Origin: Desertivibrio insolitus
GTDB lineage: Bacteria > Actinomycetota > Actinomycetes > Actinomycetales > Microbacteriaceae
Length of the DNA stretch: 64,000 bases
NCBI RefSeq assembly: GCF_017355965.1
Contig: NZ_JAFIQW010000001.1
Coordinates: forward strand, 310,001-374,000
Reading direction: 5' to 3'
Shown piece by piece: positions 43,571 to 53,802 of this stretch. The first letter of the stretch is position 1. Every line of letters starts with the position of its first letter. The notes below the pieces were generated by a model. It worked only from the letters and a program-made list of their open reading frames with translations, did no database searches and was not told the origin of the DNA. The translations under genes and the position numbers were made by a program.

Positions 43571-44110
43571 ATGGGCCTCAGCGGCATCCTCCTCGCCGCC
43601 GGCGCGGGCTCCCGCTACGGAACGCCGAAGGCGCTCGTGCCGGGTTGGCTCGAGCGCGGCGTGGCGGTCCTCACCGACGCCGGATGCGATCCGGTCGTGG
43701 TGGTGCTCGGCGCCGAGGCGGAGGTGGCGAGGAAACTGCTGCCCGACGATCCCCGCGTGCGGGTGGTCGTCGCGGCGGACTGGGCGGCGGGGCTCTCCGC
43801 GTCGCTGCGCGCGGGGCTCGCGGCGGCCACCGGCGACGCGGCCCTGGTCACCCTCGTGGATCTGCCGGAGATGCCCGCGACGGTCACGCGGCGCCTGGCC
43901 CGCGACGCCGACTCCTGGTCGCTGCGGCAGGCGGCGTACCGGGGCAGCCCGGGGCATCCGGTGCTGCTCGGCGCTCAGCACTGGAAGCCGCTGGCGTCGA
44001 ACGTCGACGGCGACCGGGGCGCGCGACCGTACCTCGTGCGGCACGGGGCCGACGAGATCGAGTGCGGCGACCTCTGGCACGGGCGCGACGTCGACCGGCC
44101 CGAGGTCTAG
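43571..44110 (+). CDS. MocA/MobA-like molybdopterin nucleotidyltransferase
   Basis: A 179-residue NTP transferase with the signature LLAAGAGSRYGTPKAL and the metal-binding VTLVDLPEMP. The closest group is MocA, which makes the cytidine form of molybdenum cofactor (MCD) used by xanthine dehydrogenase-family enzymes. This fits the fused dehydrogenase at 21745. It converges on sufU with a 4-bp overlap. Confidence 0.82.
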   Translation: MGLSGILLAAGAGSRYGTPKALVPGWLERGVAVLTDAGCDPVVVVLGAEAEVARKLLPDDPRVRVVVAADWAAGLSASLRAGLAAATGDAALVTLVDLPEMPATVTRRLARDADSWSLRQAAYRGSPGHPVLLGAQHWKPLASNVDGDRGARPYLVRHGADEIECGDLWHGRDVDRPEV

Positions 44111-44547
44111 GGCGCCGAGGCGGTCTGCAGCGCGTCGTCGAGCGCGAACCACGCGAGGCCCGCGCAGCGCGCCCGCAGCGGATAGCGGCCGACGCCCGCG
44201 AACGCGACGGCGTCGCCGAGCTCCGGGTCCTCCTGCGCGCTGCCGCCCGGCCGCACGAGGGCGGTGAAGCGGCCGACCAGGGCGCGGGCGGATGCCACGG
44301 GCAGCCCGGCCACGACGTCCGTGAGCACCGACGCCGACGCCATCGACACGGTGCAGCCGTGCCCCTCCCAGGACACGCCGGCGACCCGCTCGTCGTCGAC
44401 GAGCACGCGCAGTGTGACCTCGTCGCCGCAGGTGGGGCTGCGCTGGAACGACTCCGCCGTGAACGGCTCGGCGAGCCCGAAGCCGTGCCGCGCATCGGCG
44501 TGCTCGGCGATGAGCGCCTGGCGCAGGGGTTCGGGCAGCTCAGCCAC
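44107..44547 (-). CDS. sufU: SufU-type Fe-S cluster scaffold
   Basis: A 146-residue NifU-N/SufU protein. The three metal-binding cysteines are in SPTCGDEV, GHGCTVSMASASVLTD and RARCAGLAW. In Firmicutes and actinobacteria SufU is a zinc-dependent sulfurtransferase for SufS. It normally stands in the suf operon. Here its GTG (44545-44547) overlaps the end of the allantoate amidohydrolase gene, so it is part of the purine operon. That suggests a role in supplying the Fe-S clusters of xanthine dehydrogenase. Confidence 0.85.
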   Translation of the reverse strand: MAELPEPLRQALIAEHADARHGFGLAEPFTAESFQRSPTCGDEVTLRVLVDDERVAGVSWEGHGCTVSMASASVLTDVVAGLPVASARALVGRFTALVRPGGSAQEDPELGDAVAFAGVGRYPLRARCAGLAWFALDDALQTASAP

Positions 44548-45772
44548 GGTGGGCGTCGGCGACGGCGAGCACCGCCATCTCGAGGGCGTCGATCGCGACC
44601 GCGACGTCCGCCTCGGTGACGGCCTCGTCGCGGTGGTGGCTGATGCCGTCCTCGCAGCGCACGAAGAGCATGGCGACGTCGGTGAGGGCGGCGACGGCCA
44701 TCGCGTCGTGGCCCGCGACGCTGAAGAGCTCCATAGGGGCGCCGTCGGCGGTCGAGCGGATGCCCCGGCCGACGGCGTCGCGCAGCGCGGGCGCGCAGTG
44801 CACGGCGGGCGCGGCATGCGTCTCCCGCAGCTCGAGCGTGAGCCCGCGCGTCGCGCAGATCAGTTCGAGCTCGGAGCGGATCGCGTCGAGGGTCGCGTCG
44901 CGCGCCTCGTCGGTCGCGTCGCGCAGGTCGAGGCTGAACTCGGCGAAGCCCGGGACGACGTTGACGGCGTCGGGCTCGACCCGGATGCGCCCGACCGTCG
45001 CGAAGCTGCGCGCGGCCCGCGCGATCCTCTCGATCGCGGTGATCGCGGCGCTCGCGCCGAGCAGCGCGTCGCGGCGCCGGTCATAGGGCGTGGCGCAGTG
45101 CCGCGCCTCGCCCGTGATCGAGACGAAGAGCCGCCGGGCGCCCGCGATCGAGGTCACGACGCCGAGGGCGCGGTCCGCCTCTTCGAGCAGCGGTCCCTGC
45201 TCGATGTGGGCCTCCAGGTAGCCGACGAGCGAGCCGGGCGCGCGGGCGGCCTCGCCGACGCGGTCGACGTCGAGCCCGAAGTCGCTCATCGCCTCGCGGA
45301 GCGTCAGCCCCGAGGCATCCGTCAGCTCGGCCCACTCCGGCTGCCAGGTGCCCGCGAGCGCGCGGGAGCCGAGCAGCGTGGTGCCGAAGCGCGTGCCCTC
45401 CTCGTCGCCGAACGCGACGACCTCGAGCGCGAACGGCAGCTCGGTGTGCCGCAGCCGGCGGGCGACGACGATCGCGACGAGCACGCCGAGGATGCCGTCG
45501 TAGCGGCCGGCCCCGGGCACGGTGTCGAGGTGCGAGCCGAGCAGCAGGGCGGGCAGGTGCGGCTCACCGCGGCGGCCGCACTGGTTGGCGGCGGCGTCCT
45601 GCCAGGTGTCGAGGTCGGCCTCGGCCATCCACTCCGCGGCGAGGGCGTTCACGTGCCTGTGCTCGTGCGAGAGGTAGACGCGCTCGATCCCGTCGGGGCG
45701 GGAGGAGTGGGTGGCGAGTTCGTCGCAGCGGGCCATGACCCACGCGGCATCCGTCTGCTGCTCGATCGTCAT
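44540..45772 (-). CDS. Allantoate amidohydrolase (M20 family)
   Basis: A 410-residue M20 peptidase-fold amidohydrolase. It has LGSHLDTVPGAGRYDG, GDEEGTRFG and LEAHIEQGPLLE, with the carbamoylase/allantoate group pattern, and ends with ISHHRDEAVTEAD. It should convert allantoate to ureidoglycine, CO2 and ammonia. Related N-carbamoyl amino acid hydrolases look alike; the neighbouring allantoinase and PucG decide the call. It overlaps pucG by ATGA and sufU by eight bases. Confidence 0.85.
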   Translation of the reverse strand: MTIEQQTDAAWVMARCDELATHSSRPDGIERVYLSHEHRHVNALAAEWMAEADLDTWQDAAANQCGRRGEPHLPALLLGSHLDTVPGAGRYDGILGVLVAIVVARRLRHTELPFALEVVAFGDEEGTRFGTTLLGSRALAGTWQPEWAELTDASGLTLREAMSDFGLDVDRVGEAARAPGSLVGYLEAHIEQGPLLEEADRALGVVTSIAGARRLFVSITGEARHCATPYDRRRDALLGASAAITAIERIARAARSFATVGRIRVEPDAVNVVPGFAEFSLDLRDATDEARDATLDAIRSELELICATRGLTLELRETHAAPAVHCAPALRDAVGRGIRSTADGAPMELFSVAGHDAMAVAALTDVAMLFVRCEDGISHHRDEAVTEADVAVAIDALEMAVLAVADAHRG

Positions 45773-46980
45773 GCGTACACCTCGTATGCGGCCGTGACCC
45801 CACCGCCCGGGGCGACCTTCGCGCCGGCCCGGTGCAGCACCGCCTCGAGCGCGGCGAGGGTCGTGAGAACGGTGTCCTTCCGAGCGTTGTAGCCCATGGT
45901 GCCGACACGCCAGATGCGGCCGTGAAGTGGTCCGAACGAGGTGCCGATCTCGATGGCGAAGTCCTCGAGCAGCGTGCGCCGCACCGCCTCCCCGTCGAGC
46001 CCCTCGGGGATGAACACGCCGACGACGTTGTTCATGCGGTGCTCCTGGTCGCCGAAGAGCGTGAGGCCGAGGCCCTGCAGTCCGGCGGCCAAGGCGCGGC
46101 CGTGCAGCTCGTGCCGGGCGACGGCGACGTCGAGCCCCTCCTCGACGAGGATGCGGGCGCACTCCCGGGCGCCGTAGAGCGCGCTCGTCGCCTCGGTGTG
46201 GTGGTTGAGCCGCGACGGCCCCCAGTAGTCGAGGATCATCCCGAGGTCGAAGTAGTTCGAGCGGATGCGGCGGGGCGAGCGCGGCGCGCCCTCCGCCGCG
46301 ATGCCGGCCTCGATGCTCTTGCGCGACTCGACCACCTCGACGGCGGCGGGCGAGAGGCTGATCGGCGCGGTGCCGCTCGGGCCTGCGAGGCACTTCTGCA
46401 GGCCGGCGGTGACGACGTCGACGCCCCAGTCATCGGCCGCGAACTCGTTGCCGCCGAGCGACGCTGTCGCGTCGGTGTAGAGCAGCGCGCCGTGCTCGCG
46501 GCAGATCGCGCCGAGCTCGTCGAGCGGCTGCGCGAGCGTCGTCGAGGTGTCGCCGTGCACGACGGCGACGAGCTTCGGCTTGACCCGACGGATGGCGGCC
46601 TCGAGCTCGGAGACCGGGAAGACCGTGCCCCACTCCCGCTCGATCGAGTGCACCTCGGCGCCGCAGCGCTCGGCGACCTCCTGCAGCAGGTAGCCGAAGC
46701 GGCCGAAGATCGGCACGAGCACCCGGTCGCCGGGCTCGAGGAGCGACACGAGGGCCGCCTCGATGCCGGCGCGGCTCGTGCCGTCGACGAGCAGGGTGGC
46801 GTCGTTGCGGGTGCGGAACACCTGCCGGTACAGCTCCTGCGTCTCGGCCATGTACCCGGTCATCACGGGGTCGTACTGTCCGACGAGCGCGGCCGACATG
46901 GCGCGGAGCACGCGCGGGTCGGCGTTGATGGGCCCGGGGCCCATGAGGAGTCGGTTGGGCGGGTTGATCTGCCCCGTCAT
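45769..46980 (-). CDS. pucG: Ureidoglycine-glyoxylate aminotransferase (PucG-like)
   Basis: A 403-residue class V aminotransferase of the alanine-glyoxylate type. It has LLMGPGPINADPRVLRAM at the start, the PLP aspartate in YTDATASLGGNEF and the lysine in VTAGLQKCLAGPSG. In Bacillus, PucG transfers the amino group of ureidoglycine to glyoxylate, giving oxalurate and glycine. The position directly before allantoate amidohydrolase supports that, though serine-glyoxylate aminotransferase is similar in sequence. It overlaps the amidase gene by ATGA. Confidence 0.85.
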   Translation of the reverse strand: MTGQINPPNRLLMGPGPINADPRVLRAMSAALVGQYDPVMTGYMAETQELYRQVFRTRNDATLLVDGTSRAGIEAALVSLLEPGDRVLVPIFGRFGYLLQEVAERCGAEVHSIEREWGTVFPVSELEAAIRRVKPKLVAVVHGDTSTTLAQPLDELGAICREHGALLYTDATASLGGNEFAADDWGVDVVTAGLQKCLAGPSGTAPISLSPAAVEVVESRKSIEAGIAAEGAPRSPRRIRSNYFDLGMILDYWGPSRLNHHTEATSALYGARECARILVEEGLDVAVARHELHGRALAAGLQGLGLTLFGDQEHRMNNVVGVFIPEGLDGEAVRRTLLEDFAIEIGTSFGPLHGRIWRVGTMGYNARKDTVLTTLAALEAVLHRAGAKVAPGGGVTAAYEVYA

Positions 46981-48527
46981 ACGTCGACGGTCTCCGCGTA
47001 CGACTCCGAGGGGATGCCCTCGATGTCGACGTCCTCGCCGGCGAGCGTCATGCCGCGCTCGATGAGGGCGAGGTCGCTGCCGCGGGGGCCGACGAGGGAG
47101 AGGCCGACTGGCGCGCCGTCCACGGTCATCAGCGGCACCGAGATCGCCGGGCGGCCGAGCAGCCCCGCGATGCAGGTGAGCCGCAGCGTGCCTGCGCGCA
47201 CCTGCTCGATGCGGGCGTCGTCGGCGTCGACCGGCGGCGCGATGGTCGACGCGGAGGGCAGCAGCAGCACCCGGTCGCCGAGCACGCTCTCGAGCCGCAG
47301 CACGGCGAGGTCGCGGGTCAGTCGCGCGGCGGCCTCGACCTCGGCGGAGAGGCTCCGCGCGAACGCGAAGCGCGCGGCGACGTCGCCGCCGAGCGTGCCG
47401 GGGTGAGCCTCGATCCAGGCGCCGTGCGTGTGCCAGGCCTCGATGGCCTGGATGGTGCGGAACGTCTCGAAGAGGCCGTCGAGGTCGGGCAGGGTGACCT
47501 CGACCGGGTTCAGGGGGGCGACGGTCGCGAGGAACGCGTCGCGCACGCCGGGGTCGAGCAGGTCGAGCATCTGCGGCGCGATCGCGTACGAGGCGGGCAG
47601 GTCCTCGGGGGCCGAGAGGGAGACGGATGCCGCGGCGAGCAGCTCCCGCCCGGTGCGCGTCAGCCAGCCGATCGTGTCGAACGAGGGCGCGAGCGGGAGG
47701 AGCCCCGCGGTGTGCACGGCACCGTGCGTCGGCCGGAGGCCCCACAGCCCCTGGTACGAGGCGGGGACGCGGATCGAGCCGCCGGTGTCGGTGCCGAGGC
47801 CGATGTCCGCCTGGCCGAGCGCGACGGCGCTCGCGGGGCCGCTCGAGGAGCCGCCCGGGAGGGCGCCGCGCACGGCGGCGTTCGCGGGGGCGCCGTAGTG
47901 GCTGTTGCGCCCGGCGATCGAGTACGCGAACTCGTCCGTGGTCGCGATGCCCTGCACCGACGCGCCGGCCTGCAGCAGGGCGGTGACCGCGGGCGCGGTG
48001 CGGGTCGCGGGTTCCTGCTCGGCGAGGAAGGCGGGGACGCCGCCGCCGGTGGCGAAGCCCTCGACCGCGAACAGGTCCTTCACCGCGACGCGGTGACCCG
48101 CGAGCGGGCCGGAGTCGGTCGGCGCGGGCACGAGCGGGGCGCCGACGACCCGCCAGACGGACGGCGTGATCGCGGGCGCGGGGGCGCTGACGTGGGCGAC
48201 CTCGATGACCCACCCGTCGTCGGTGCGCCGCCACAGCTGCGTCTGCAGCCCACGGCCGCCCGTCTCGGGCGCGGTCTCGGCGACGAGCACCGCGTAGCCG
48301 TCGCCGGCCTCGCGCACGTGGACGCCGAGGATGCGGCGCTTGGGGGCGCCGCCGCGGGTGCCGCGGAACCGGGAGATCGCCTCATGACCGACGAGCAGGC
48401 CGGCCGCGTCGCCGCGGAGGGTGCGGTCACCCGGCGCGAAGAATCGGTCGAGCGCGTCGAGGTCGTTCGCCATGAGGGCGTGCTCGTACTGCCAGAAGCT
48501 CGCGAGCACGTCGTCGTAGCTGCTCAT
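46977..48527 (-). CDS. AtzH-like (DUF3225) domain fused to an amidase
   Basis: The first 125 residues form a SnoaL/NTF2-like DUF3225 domain (LASFWQYEHALMANDLDALDRFF, FRGTRGGAPKRRI). The rest is an amidase-signature enzyme with the Ser-cisSer-Lys triad: Lys in AVKDLFAVEG, GGSSSGPASAVALG and GTDTGGSIRVPAS. Separate versions are HpxZ and HpxY in the Klebsiella purine pathway and AtzH with AtzE/AtzF in cyanuric acid degradation. It probably hydrolyses a ureido product behind PucG, such as oxalurate. That reaction is inferred, not shown. Confidence 0.82.
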   Translation of the reverse strand: MSSYDDVLASFWQYEHALMANDLDALDRFFAPGDRTLRGDAAGLLVGHEAISRFRGTRGGAPKRRILGVHVREAGDGYAVLVAETAPETGGRGLQTQLWRRTDDGWVIEVAHVSAPAPAITPSVWRVVGAPLVPAPTDSGPLAGHRVAVKDLFAVEGFATGGGVPAFLAEQEPATRTAPAVTALLQAGASVQGIATTDEFAYSIAGRNSHYGAPANAAVRGALPGGSSSGPASAVALGQADIGLGTDTGGSIRVPASYQGLWGLRPTHGAVHTAGLLPLAPSFDTIGWLTRTGRELLAAASVSLSAPEDLPASYAIAPQMLDLLDPGVRDAFLATVAPLNPVEVTLPDLDGLFETFRTIQAIEAWHTHGAWIEAHPGTLGGDVAARFAFARSLSAEVEAAARLTRDLAVLRLESVLGDRVLLLPSASTIAPPVDADDARIEQVRAGTLRLTCIAGLLGRPAISVPLMTVDGAPVGLSLVGPRGSDLALIERGMTLAGEDVDIEGIPSESYAETVDV

Positions 48528-48772
48528 GCCACTTCCTTTCGGTCGGTCGCGGCGGCGAGGTCGCCGGCGCGGGGGCGGGCGCGGACGCCCTTCACCAGGT
48601 CTACGGCCTGGGCGTCGTCGACGTCGGTCGCCGCGCTGAAGATGTCGCGCGCGGAACGCGGGAGAGCCCCGCCGCGAAGTCGTGAGTCCCAGGCATCCGG
48701 AGCGGAGAGCAGGGTGGAGAACGCCGACGGCAGTGCGACCGTCGACGGGGACTCGGCCAACTGCTCTCCCAT
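48524..48772 (-). CDS. Small protein coupled to the amidase gene
   Basis: An 82-residue polypeptide whose TGA overlaps the ATG of the amidase gene. It has no membrane segment or recognised domain. In hpx and atz operons a small GatC-like subunit (HpxX/AtzG) is encoded next to the amidase; this ORF has the right size and place, but I cannot see the DUF4089 pattern in it. The ATG at 48770-48772 lies 61 bp from the divergent gene. Confidence 0.5.
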   Translation of the reverse strand: MGEQLAESPSTVALPSAFSTLLSAPDAWDSRLRGGALPRSARDIFSAATDVDDAQAVDLVKGVRARPRAGDLAAATDRKEVA

Positions 48773-48811
48773 CGCTGCGAGCCTAGCGGCGGGCCGATGT
48801 GACTGACCCCC

Positions 48812-48833
48812 TGTGTCATGAGCGTTTGACACA
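48812..48833. promoter_or_regulatory. Inverted repeat TGTGTCA-N8-TGACACA
   Basis: A perfect 7-bp inverted repeat between the divergent purine operon (48772, minus) and the gene at 48834. It ends directly before that ATG. It is a candidate operator. Confidence 0.5.
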
Positions 48834-50972
48834 ATGGCCGCGGTGGTGGGGACCAGGACTTCTACTCCTCCGCGTCGAATCGGGGGCGTGGGGGCCGTTC
48901 CGGCAGCCCTGATGATGCCGGTCGTCGTACTCACGGCCCTGCTTCTCGCTCCGCTTCCGGCCCTGTTCGTGGCGGCCCCCGCGGCCGCTGTCGTGGACTC
49001 CCCCGACCCTGGATCGCCGGACGCCCCGCCGGCGGATGACGGAGACGCGGCACGGGCGGCACAGCCGGCCCCCAGCGCGACCCCGAGCCCCTCGCCGAGC
49101 TCCTCCCCGGGCGAGCAGAATCCCAGCCCTGCCCCCGTCGCGGTGCGGATCGACAGCCCCTCGTCCGGCGACTTCGTCCGCTCGGGGTCGGTGGCCGTCC
49201 GCGGTACGGCGACGCCGGGCAGCACGGTCGACGTGCGCGTCGCGGGCGCGACCGTCTGCGGGGTGACGGTGCCGGCCGACGGCGGCTGGGCCTGCGACGC
49301 CCGCGTGCCGGATGGCACGGGCGTCCCCGTCTCGGTCACGGCGACTCTCGCCGGCGGCGAGGCCACGGCCGCCACGAGTGTCGAGGCGCTCGGCCCGCCG
49401 ACGATCGACGACCCGGGCACCCGCCCGAGCACGGGCCTCGTCCGCGGCACCGCCTATCCGGGCGCGGCGATGCGCGTCTCGGTCGGCGGAGGCGAACCGC
49501 GCTTCTGCCCGCCCGCGGACCAGAGCGGCTTCTGGTCGTGCGCGATCACCGCGCCCGACGGCACCACGACGATCACCGCTACCCAGCAGGTGCCCTCGAT
49601 CGCCGGCGGGCAGTCCTCCTCGCCGTCCGCGTCGCGCACCCTGCTCGTCGACCGCACCGCGCCCGCCTCCCCTACCGTCACGAGCCCCACCGACGGCGCC
49701 GAGCTCGAGGGCGGCCGGCTCGTCGTGTCCGGCCGCGGCGAGAGCGGCGGCCTCATCGACGTCTACTTCGACGGCGACCTCGTGTGCTCGAGCCGCGTGC
49801 TCGCCGACGGCACCTGGCGCTGCACGGCGAACGGGTTCGACTCGAGCGGGTGGCTCATCCAGGTGATCCAGCGCGACGAGGCCGGCAACTTCTCGGCCCC
49901 CAGCCCCGGCGTACGCGTCACGGTCCCGCAGCCTGAGGCGCCGTCACCCTCGCCGTCATCCGCCGCAACCTTCCCCACTCAGTCGCCGTCGCCGTCCGGT
50001 GTGCCGGATGCCTCGGGCCCGCCGGATCCCGGGGCCTCGCCCGTCCCAGGGGCCGCTCCGCCGTCCGGTGGCGCCGGCGGGGACGGGGCACGGCTCAGCG
50101 CCGTGCTGCCCGGGATCGCGCAGGTCGCCACGACCGGCACCTGGGCCTTCACGCTCGCCGTCGCCGCGGCGTTCGTCGCCCTGGTCGCCCTGCCGCTCGG
50201 CCTCCTGCTCGCCCAACGACGAGGCGTCGGCCGGTCGCCCGAGGAGGGACCGCTCCTCACCCCGCAGACGGGGCGCTGGGTCGGCATCGCAGGCGCCGTC
50301 GCGGTCGTCACGATCGCCGCCGGAAGTGTGACGGGACGCCCCGACACCGGGCTCCTGCTCTCCGTCGCGCTGGGAGTCGCCGCCCTCGCCGCGCTGCCGG
50401 CGCTCGCGGCCTGGACGGTCGCCCAGCTGCTCGACATCCGGATCTCCGTGCGGCTGCTGCCGACGGTGCTGCTCGCCGCGATGATCTGCGCCGTGCTCAG
50501 CCGCATCGCCGCCCTCGATCCGCCCCTGCTCATCGCGGCGGTGCTCGGCGCGGTCGTGCTCGGCGGCGAGCGGCGCGACGGCGGACTCGTCGCGCTCGCA
50601 CAGCTCGCGACGCTCGGCATCGTCGGGCTGGTCGCCTGGCTGTTCCACCAGGTGACCGCGCCGCTGGCCGGCTCGCTCGCGTCGGTGGCGAACGACGCCC
50701 TGGCGGTCACCGCGATCGGTGGGCTCGTCGCCCTGCCGCTGCTCGCGCTGCCGGTGCCGGGTCTGCCCGGGCGCGCCCTCTTCGACTGGTCGCGCAGCGG
50801 CTGGCTCGCCCTCGCCCTCGCCGCCGTCTTCCTCGCGGGTGCGGTGCTGACGCGGCCCGTCGAGCAGGCGCCGCCGGTCGCGCTGCTCGTGGCCGCCGGA
50901 GTGGCTGCCGCCCTCGTCGCCTGCTCGGCGCTGCTGGTCCGGCGGATGCCGCGCGCGGCCGACCCTCGCTGA
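48834..50972 (+). CDS. Large Ig-like repeat membrane protein
   Basis: A 712-residue envelope protein. A signal anchor (about residues 20-52) leads into a Pro/Ser-rich linker. Then come three Ig-like modules of the bacterial adhesin type, with repeated motifs SGSVAVRGTATPGSTVDV, STGLVRGTAYPGAAMRVSV and GRLVVSGRGESGGLIDVYF. A second Pro/Ser/Gly linker is followed by about nine C-terminal helices (from about residue 428). The Ig part is outside the cell. The ATG at 48834 is used; ATG at 48912 would shorten the signal. Function is unknown. Confidence 0.75.
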   Translation: MAAVVGTRTSTPPRRIGGVGAVPAALMMPVVVLTALLLAPLPALFVAAPAAAVVDSPDPGSPDAPPADDGDAARAAQPAPSATPSPSPSSSPGEQNPSPAPVAVRIDSPSSGDFVRSGSVAVRGTATPGSTVDVRVAGATVCGVTVPADGGWACDARVPDGTGVPVSVTATLAGGEATAATSVEALGPPTIDDPGTRPSTGLVRGTAYPGAAMRVSVGGGEPRFCPPADQSGFWSCAITAPDGTTTITATQQVPSIAGGQSSSPSASRTLLVDRTAPASPTVTSPTDGAELEGGRLVVSGRGESGGLIDVYFDGDLVCSSRVLADGTWRCTANGFDSSGWLIQVIQRDEAGNFSAPSPGVRVTVPQPEAPSPSPSSAATFPTQSPSPSGVPDASGPPDPGASPVPGAAPPSGGAGGDGARLSAVLPGIAQVATTGTWAFTLAVAAAFVALVALPLGLLLAQRRGVGRSPEEGPLLTPQTGRWVGIAGAVAVVTIAAGSVTGRPDTGLLLSVALGVAALAALPALAAWTVAQLLDIRISVRLLPTVLLAAMICAVLSRIAALDPPLLIAAVLGAVVLGGERRDGGLVALAQLATLGIVGLVAWLFHQVTAPLAGSLASVANDALAVTAIGGLVALPLLALPVPGLPGRALFDWSRSGWLALALAAVFLAGAVLTRPVEQAPPVALLVAAGVAAALVACSALLVRRMPRAADPR

Positions 50973-50978
50973 GCGGGA

Positions 50979-51344
50979 CTACGCCTCCTCCTCCGCGGGC
51001 GCTCGGCCCTCGGCCTTCTGCCACGGCCAACGGCCCGTGATCTCGAGCTCGAGCGACCAGCTGAGGAAGGTGCGGATGAGCACGATCGCCGCGAGCACCG
51101 CGACGCTCTCGAACGTCGGGGTGACGGCGACCGTGCGGATGATGTCGCCCGCGACCAGCAGCTCCAGCCCGAGCAGGATCGAGCGGCCGAGGAAGCGGCG
51201 GAACCGCGAGTAGACATTGCTCTCGCGTCTGGCGAGCCGCGTGACCGCGAACCCGATCGCGAGCAGCGCCCCGACGACGACCGCCACGACTCCGGCCGCG
51301 TCGACTACCTGCCCCGCCAGCTCGATCCACCCCTGGAAGTCCAT
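50979..51344 (-). CDS. DUF1622 membrane protein
   Basis: A 121-residue protein with three predicted helices and the DUF1622 pattern (RRFLGRSILLGLELLVAGDIIRT, LAAIVLIRTFLSWSLELEITG WPWQ). The family is of unknown role. The ATG is at 51342-51344. It converges closely (6 bp) on the Ig-like gene. Confidence 0.85.
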   Translation of the reverse strand: MDFQGWIELAGQVVDAAGVVAVVVGALLAIGFAVTRLARRESNVYSRFRRFLGRSILLGLELLVAGDIIRTVAVTPTFESVAVLAAIVLIRTFLSWSLELEITGRWPWQKAEGRAPAEEEA

Positions 51345-51399
51345 CGCGCCCCTCTCGTCCTCCCGCACCAGTGCCCCGAGGAGGAGCCGGGGAAACGGC

Positions 51400-51432
51400 G
51401 GAGGGGCCGCGAGCGATGCTCGCGGCCCCTCC
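51400..51432 (-). terminator. Terminator after glpK
   Basis: A perfect 15-bp stem (GGAGGGGCCGCGAGC with GCTCGCGGCCCCTCC) and a GAT loop; on the minus strand CCGTTTCC follows closely. Confidence 0.8.
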
Positions 51433-51442
51433 GGAACGGGTC

Positions 51443-52957
<1,515 letters not shown>

Positions 52958-53034
52958 GTGGTCTGTCTTTCTGTGCTGCGCGGGCGGCGACGACGTCGCC
53001 CGCTCGGGTGAGGGGTGAGGCGTGGCGGAGGCGA

Positions 53035-53064
53035 GGAGGGCCGGCGCGATGCATCCGGCCCTCC
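53035..53064 (-). terminator. Hairpin between glpF and glpK
   Basis: GGAGGGCCGG pairs with CCGGCCCTCC over a 10-base loop, a few bases after the glpF stop. It may dampen read-through into glpK. Confidence 0.55.
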
Positions 53065-53070
53065 CCCGCG

Positions 53071-53802
53071 TCACATGGGGAGCAGCGGAACCGAGGCGAG
53101 GCCGCCGAGCAGTCCGCCGATGAGCGGGCCGACGACGGGCACCCAGGAGTAACCCCAGTCGCTCGAGCCCTTGCCGCGGATCGGCAGCACCGCGTGCGCG
53201 ATGCGCGGACCGAGGTCACGGGCGGGGTTGATGGCGTAGCCCGTCGGGCCACCGAGCGAGGCGCCGATGCCGACCACCAGCAGCGCCACCGGCAGCGCAC
53301 CCAGCGCCGCGAGGCCCGCGGGTTCGGCACGGCCGAAGCCGATCACGACGAAGACGAGCACGAACGTGCCGAAGATCTCGGTGACGAGGTTCCAGCCGTA
53401 GTTGCGGATGCCGGGGCCGGTCGAGAACACACCGAGCTTCGCCGCGGGCTCCGGCTCCTCGTCGAAGTGCTGCTTGTACGCCAGCCACGCGAGCGTCGCG
53501 CCGATGAACGCACCGAGCAGCTGCGCGACGACGTACACGAGCGCCGCGACGATGCCGCCGTCGATCTGCCCGGTGACGAGCAGGCCGAGGGTGACCGCGG
53601 GGTTGAGGTGCGCGCCGGAGGCGTACGACACCGTCACACCGGCGAAGACCGCGAGTCCCCAGCCGAAGTTGACGAGGAGGAAGCCGCCGCCGAAGCCCTT
53701 GCTCTGTGCGAGGGCAACGTTCGCCACGACGCCGCAACCCAGCAGGAGCAGCATCGCGGTGCCGACGACCTCGGAGAGGAAGATCGTGCCGAGCTCGTTC
53801 AC
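53071..53802 (-). CDS. glpF: Glycerol facilitator (aquaglyceroporin)
   Basis: A 243-residue MIP channel with six helices and both NPA boxes ([13 protein letters not shown] and [14 protein letters not shown]). The aspartate after the second NPA marks a glycerol-conducting type. The GTG at 53800-53802 is the likely start (GGGAG upstream); an ATG at 53871 in the same frame has no ribosome site. A short leader ORF overlaps this GTG. Confidence 0.9.
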   Translation of the reverse strand: MNELGTIFLSEVVGTAMLLLLGCGVVANVALAQSKGFGGGFLLVNFGWGLAVFAGVTVSYASGAHLNPAVTLGLLVTGQIDGGIVAALVYVVAQLLGAFIGATLAWLAYKQHFDEEPEPAAKLGVFSTGPGIRNYGWNLVTEIFGTFVLVFVVIGFGRAEPAGLAALGALPVALLVVGIGASLGGPTGYAINPARDLGPRIAHAVLPIRGKGSSDWGYSWVPVVGPLIGGLLGGLASVPLLPM

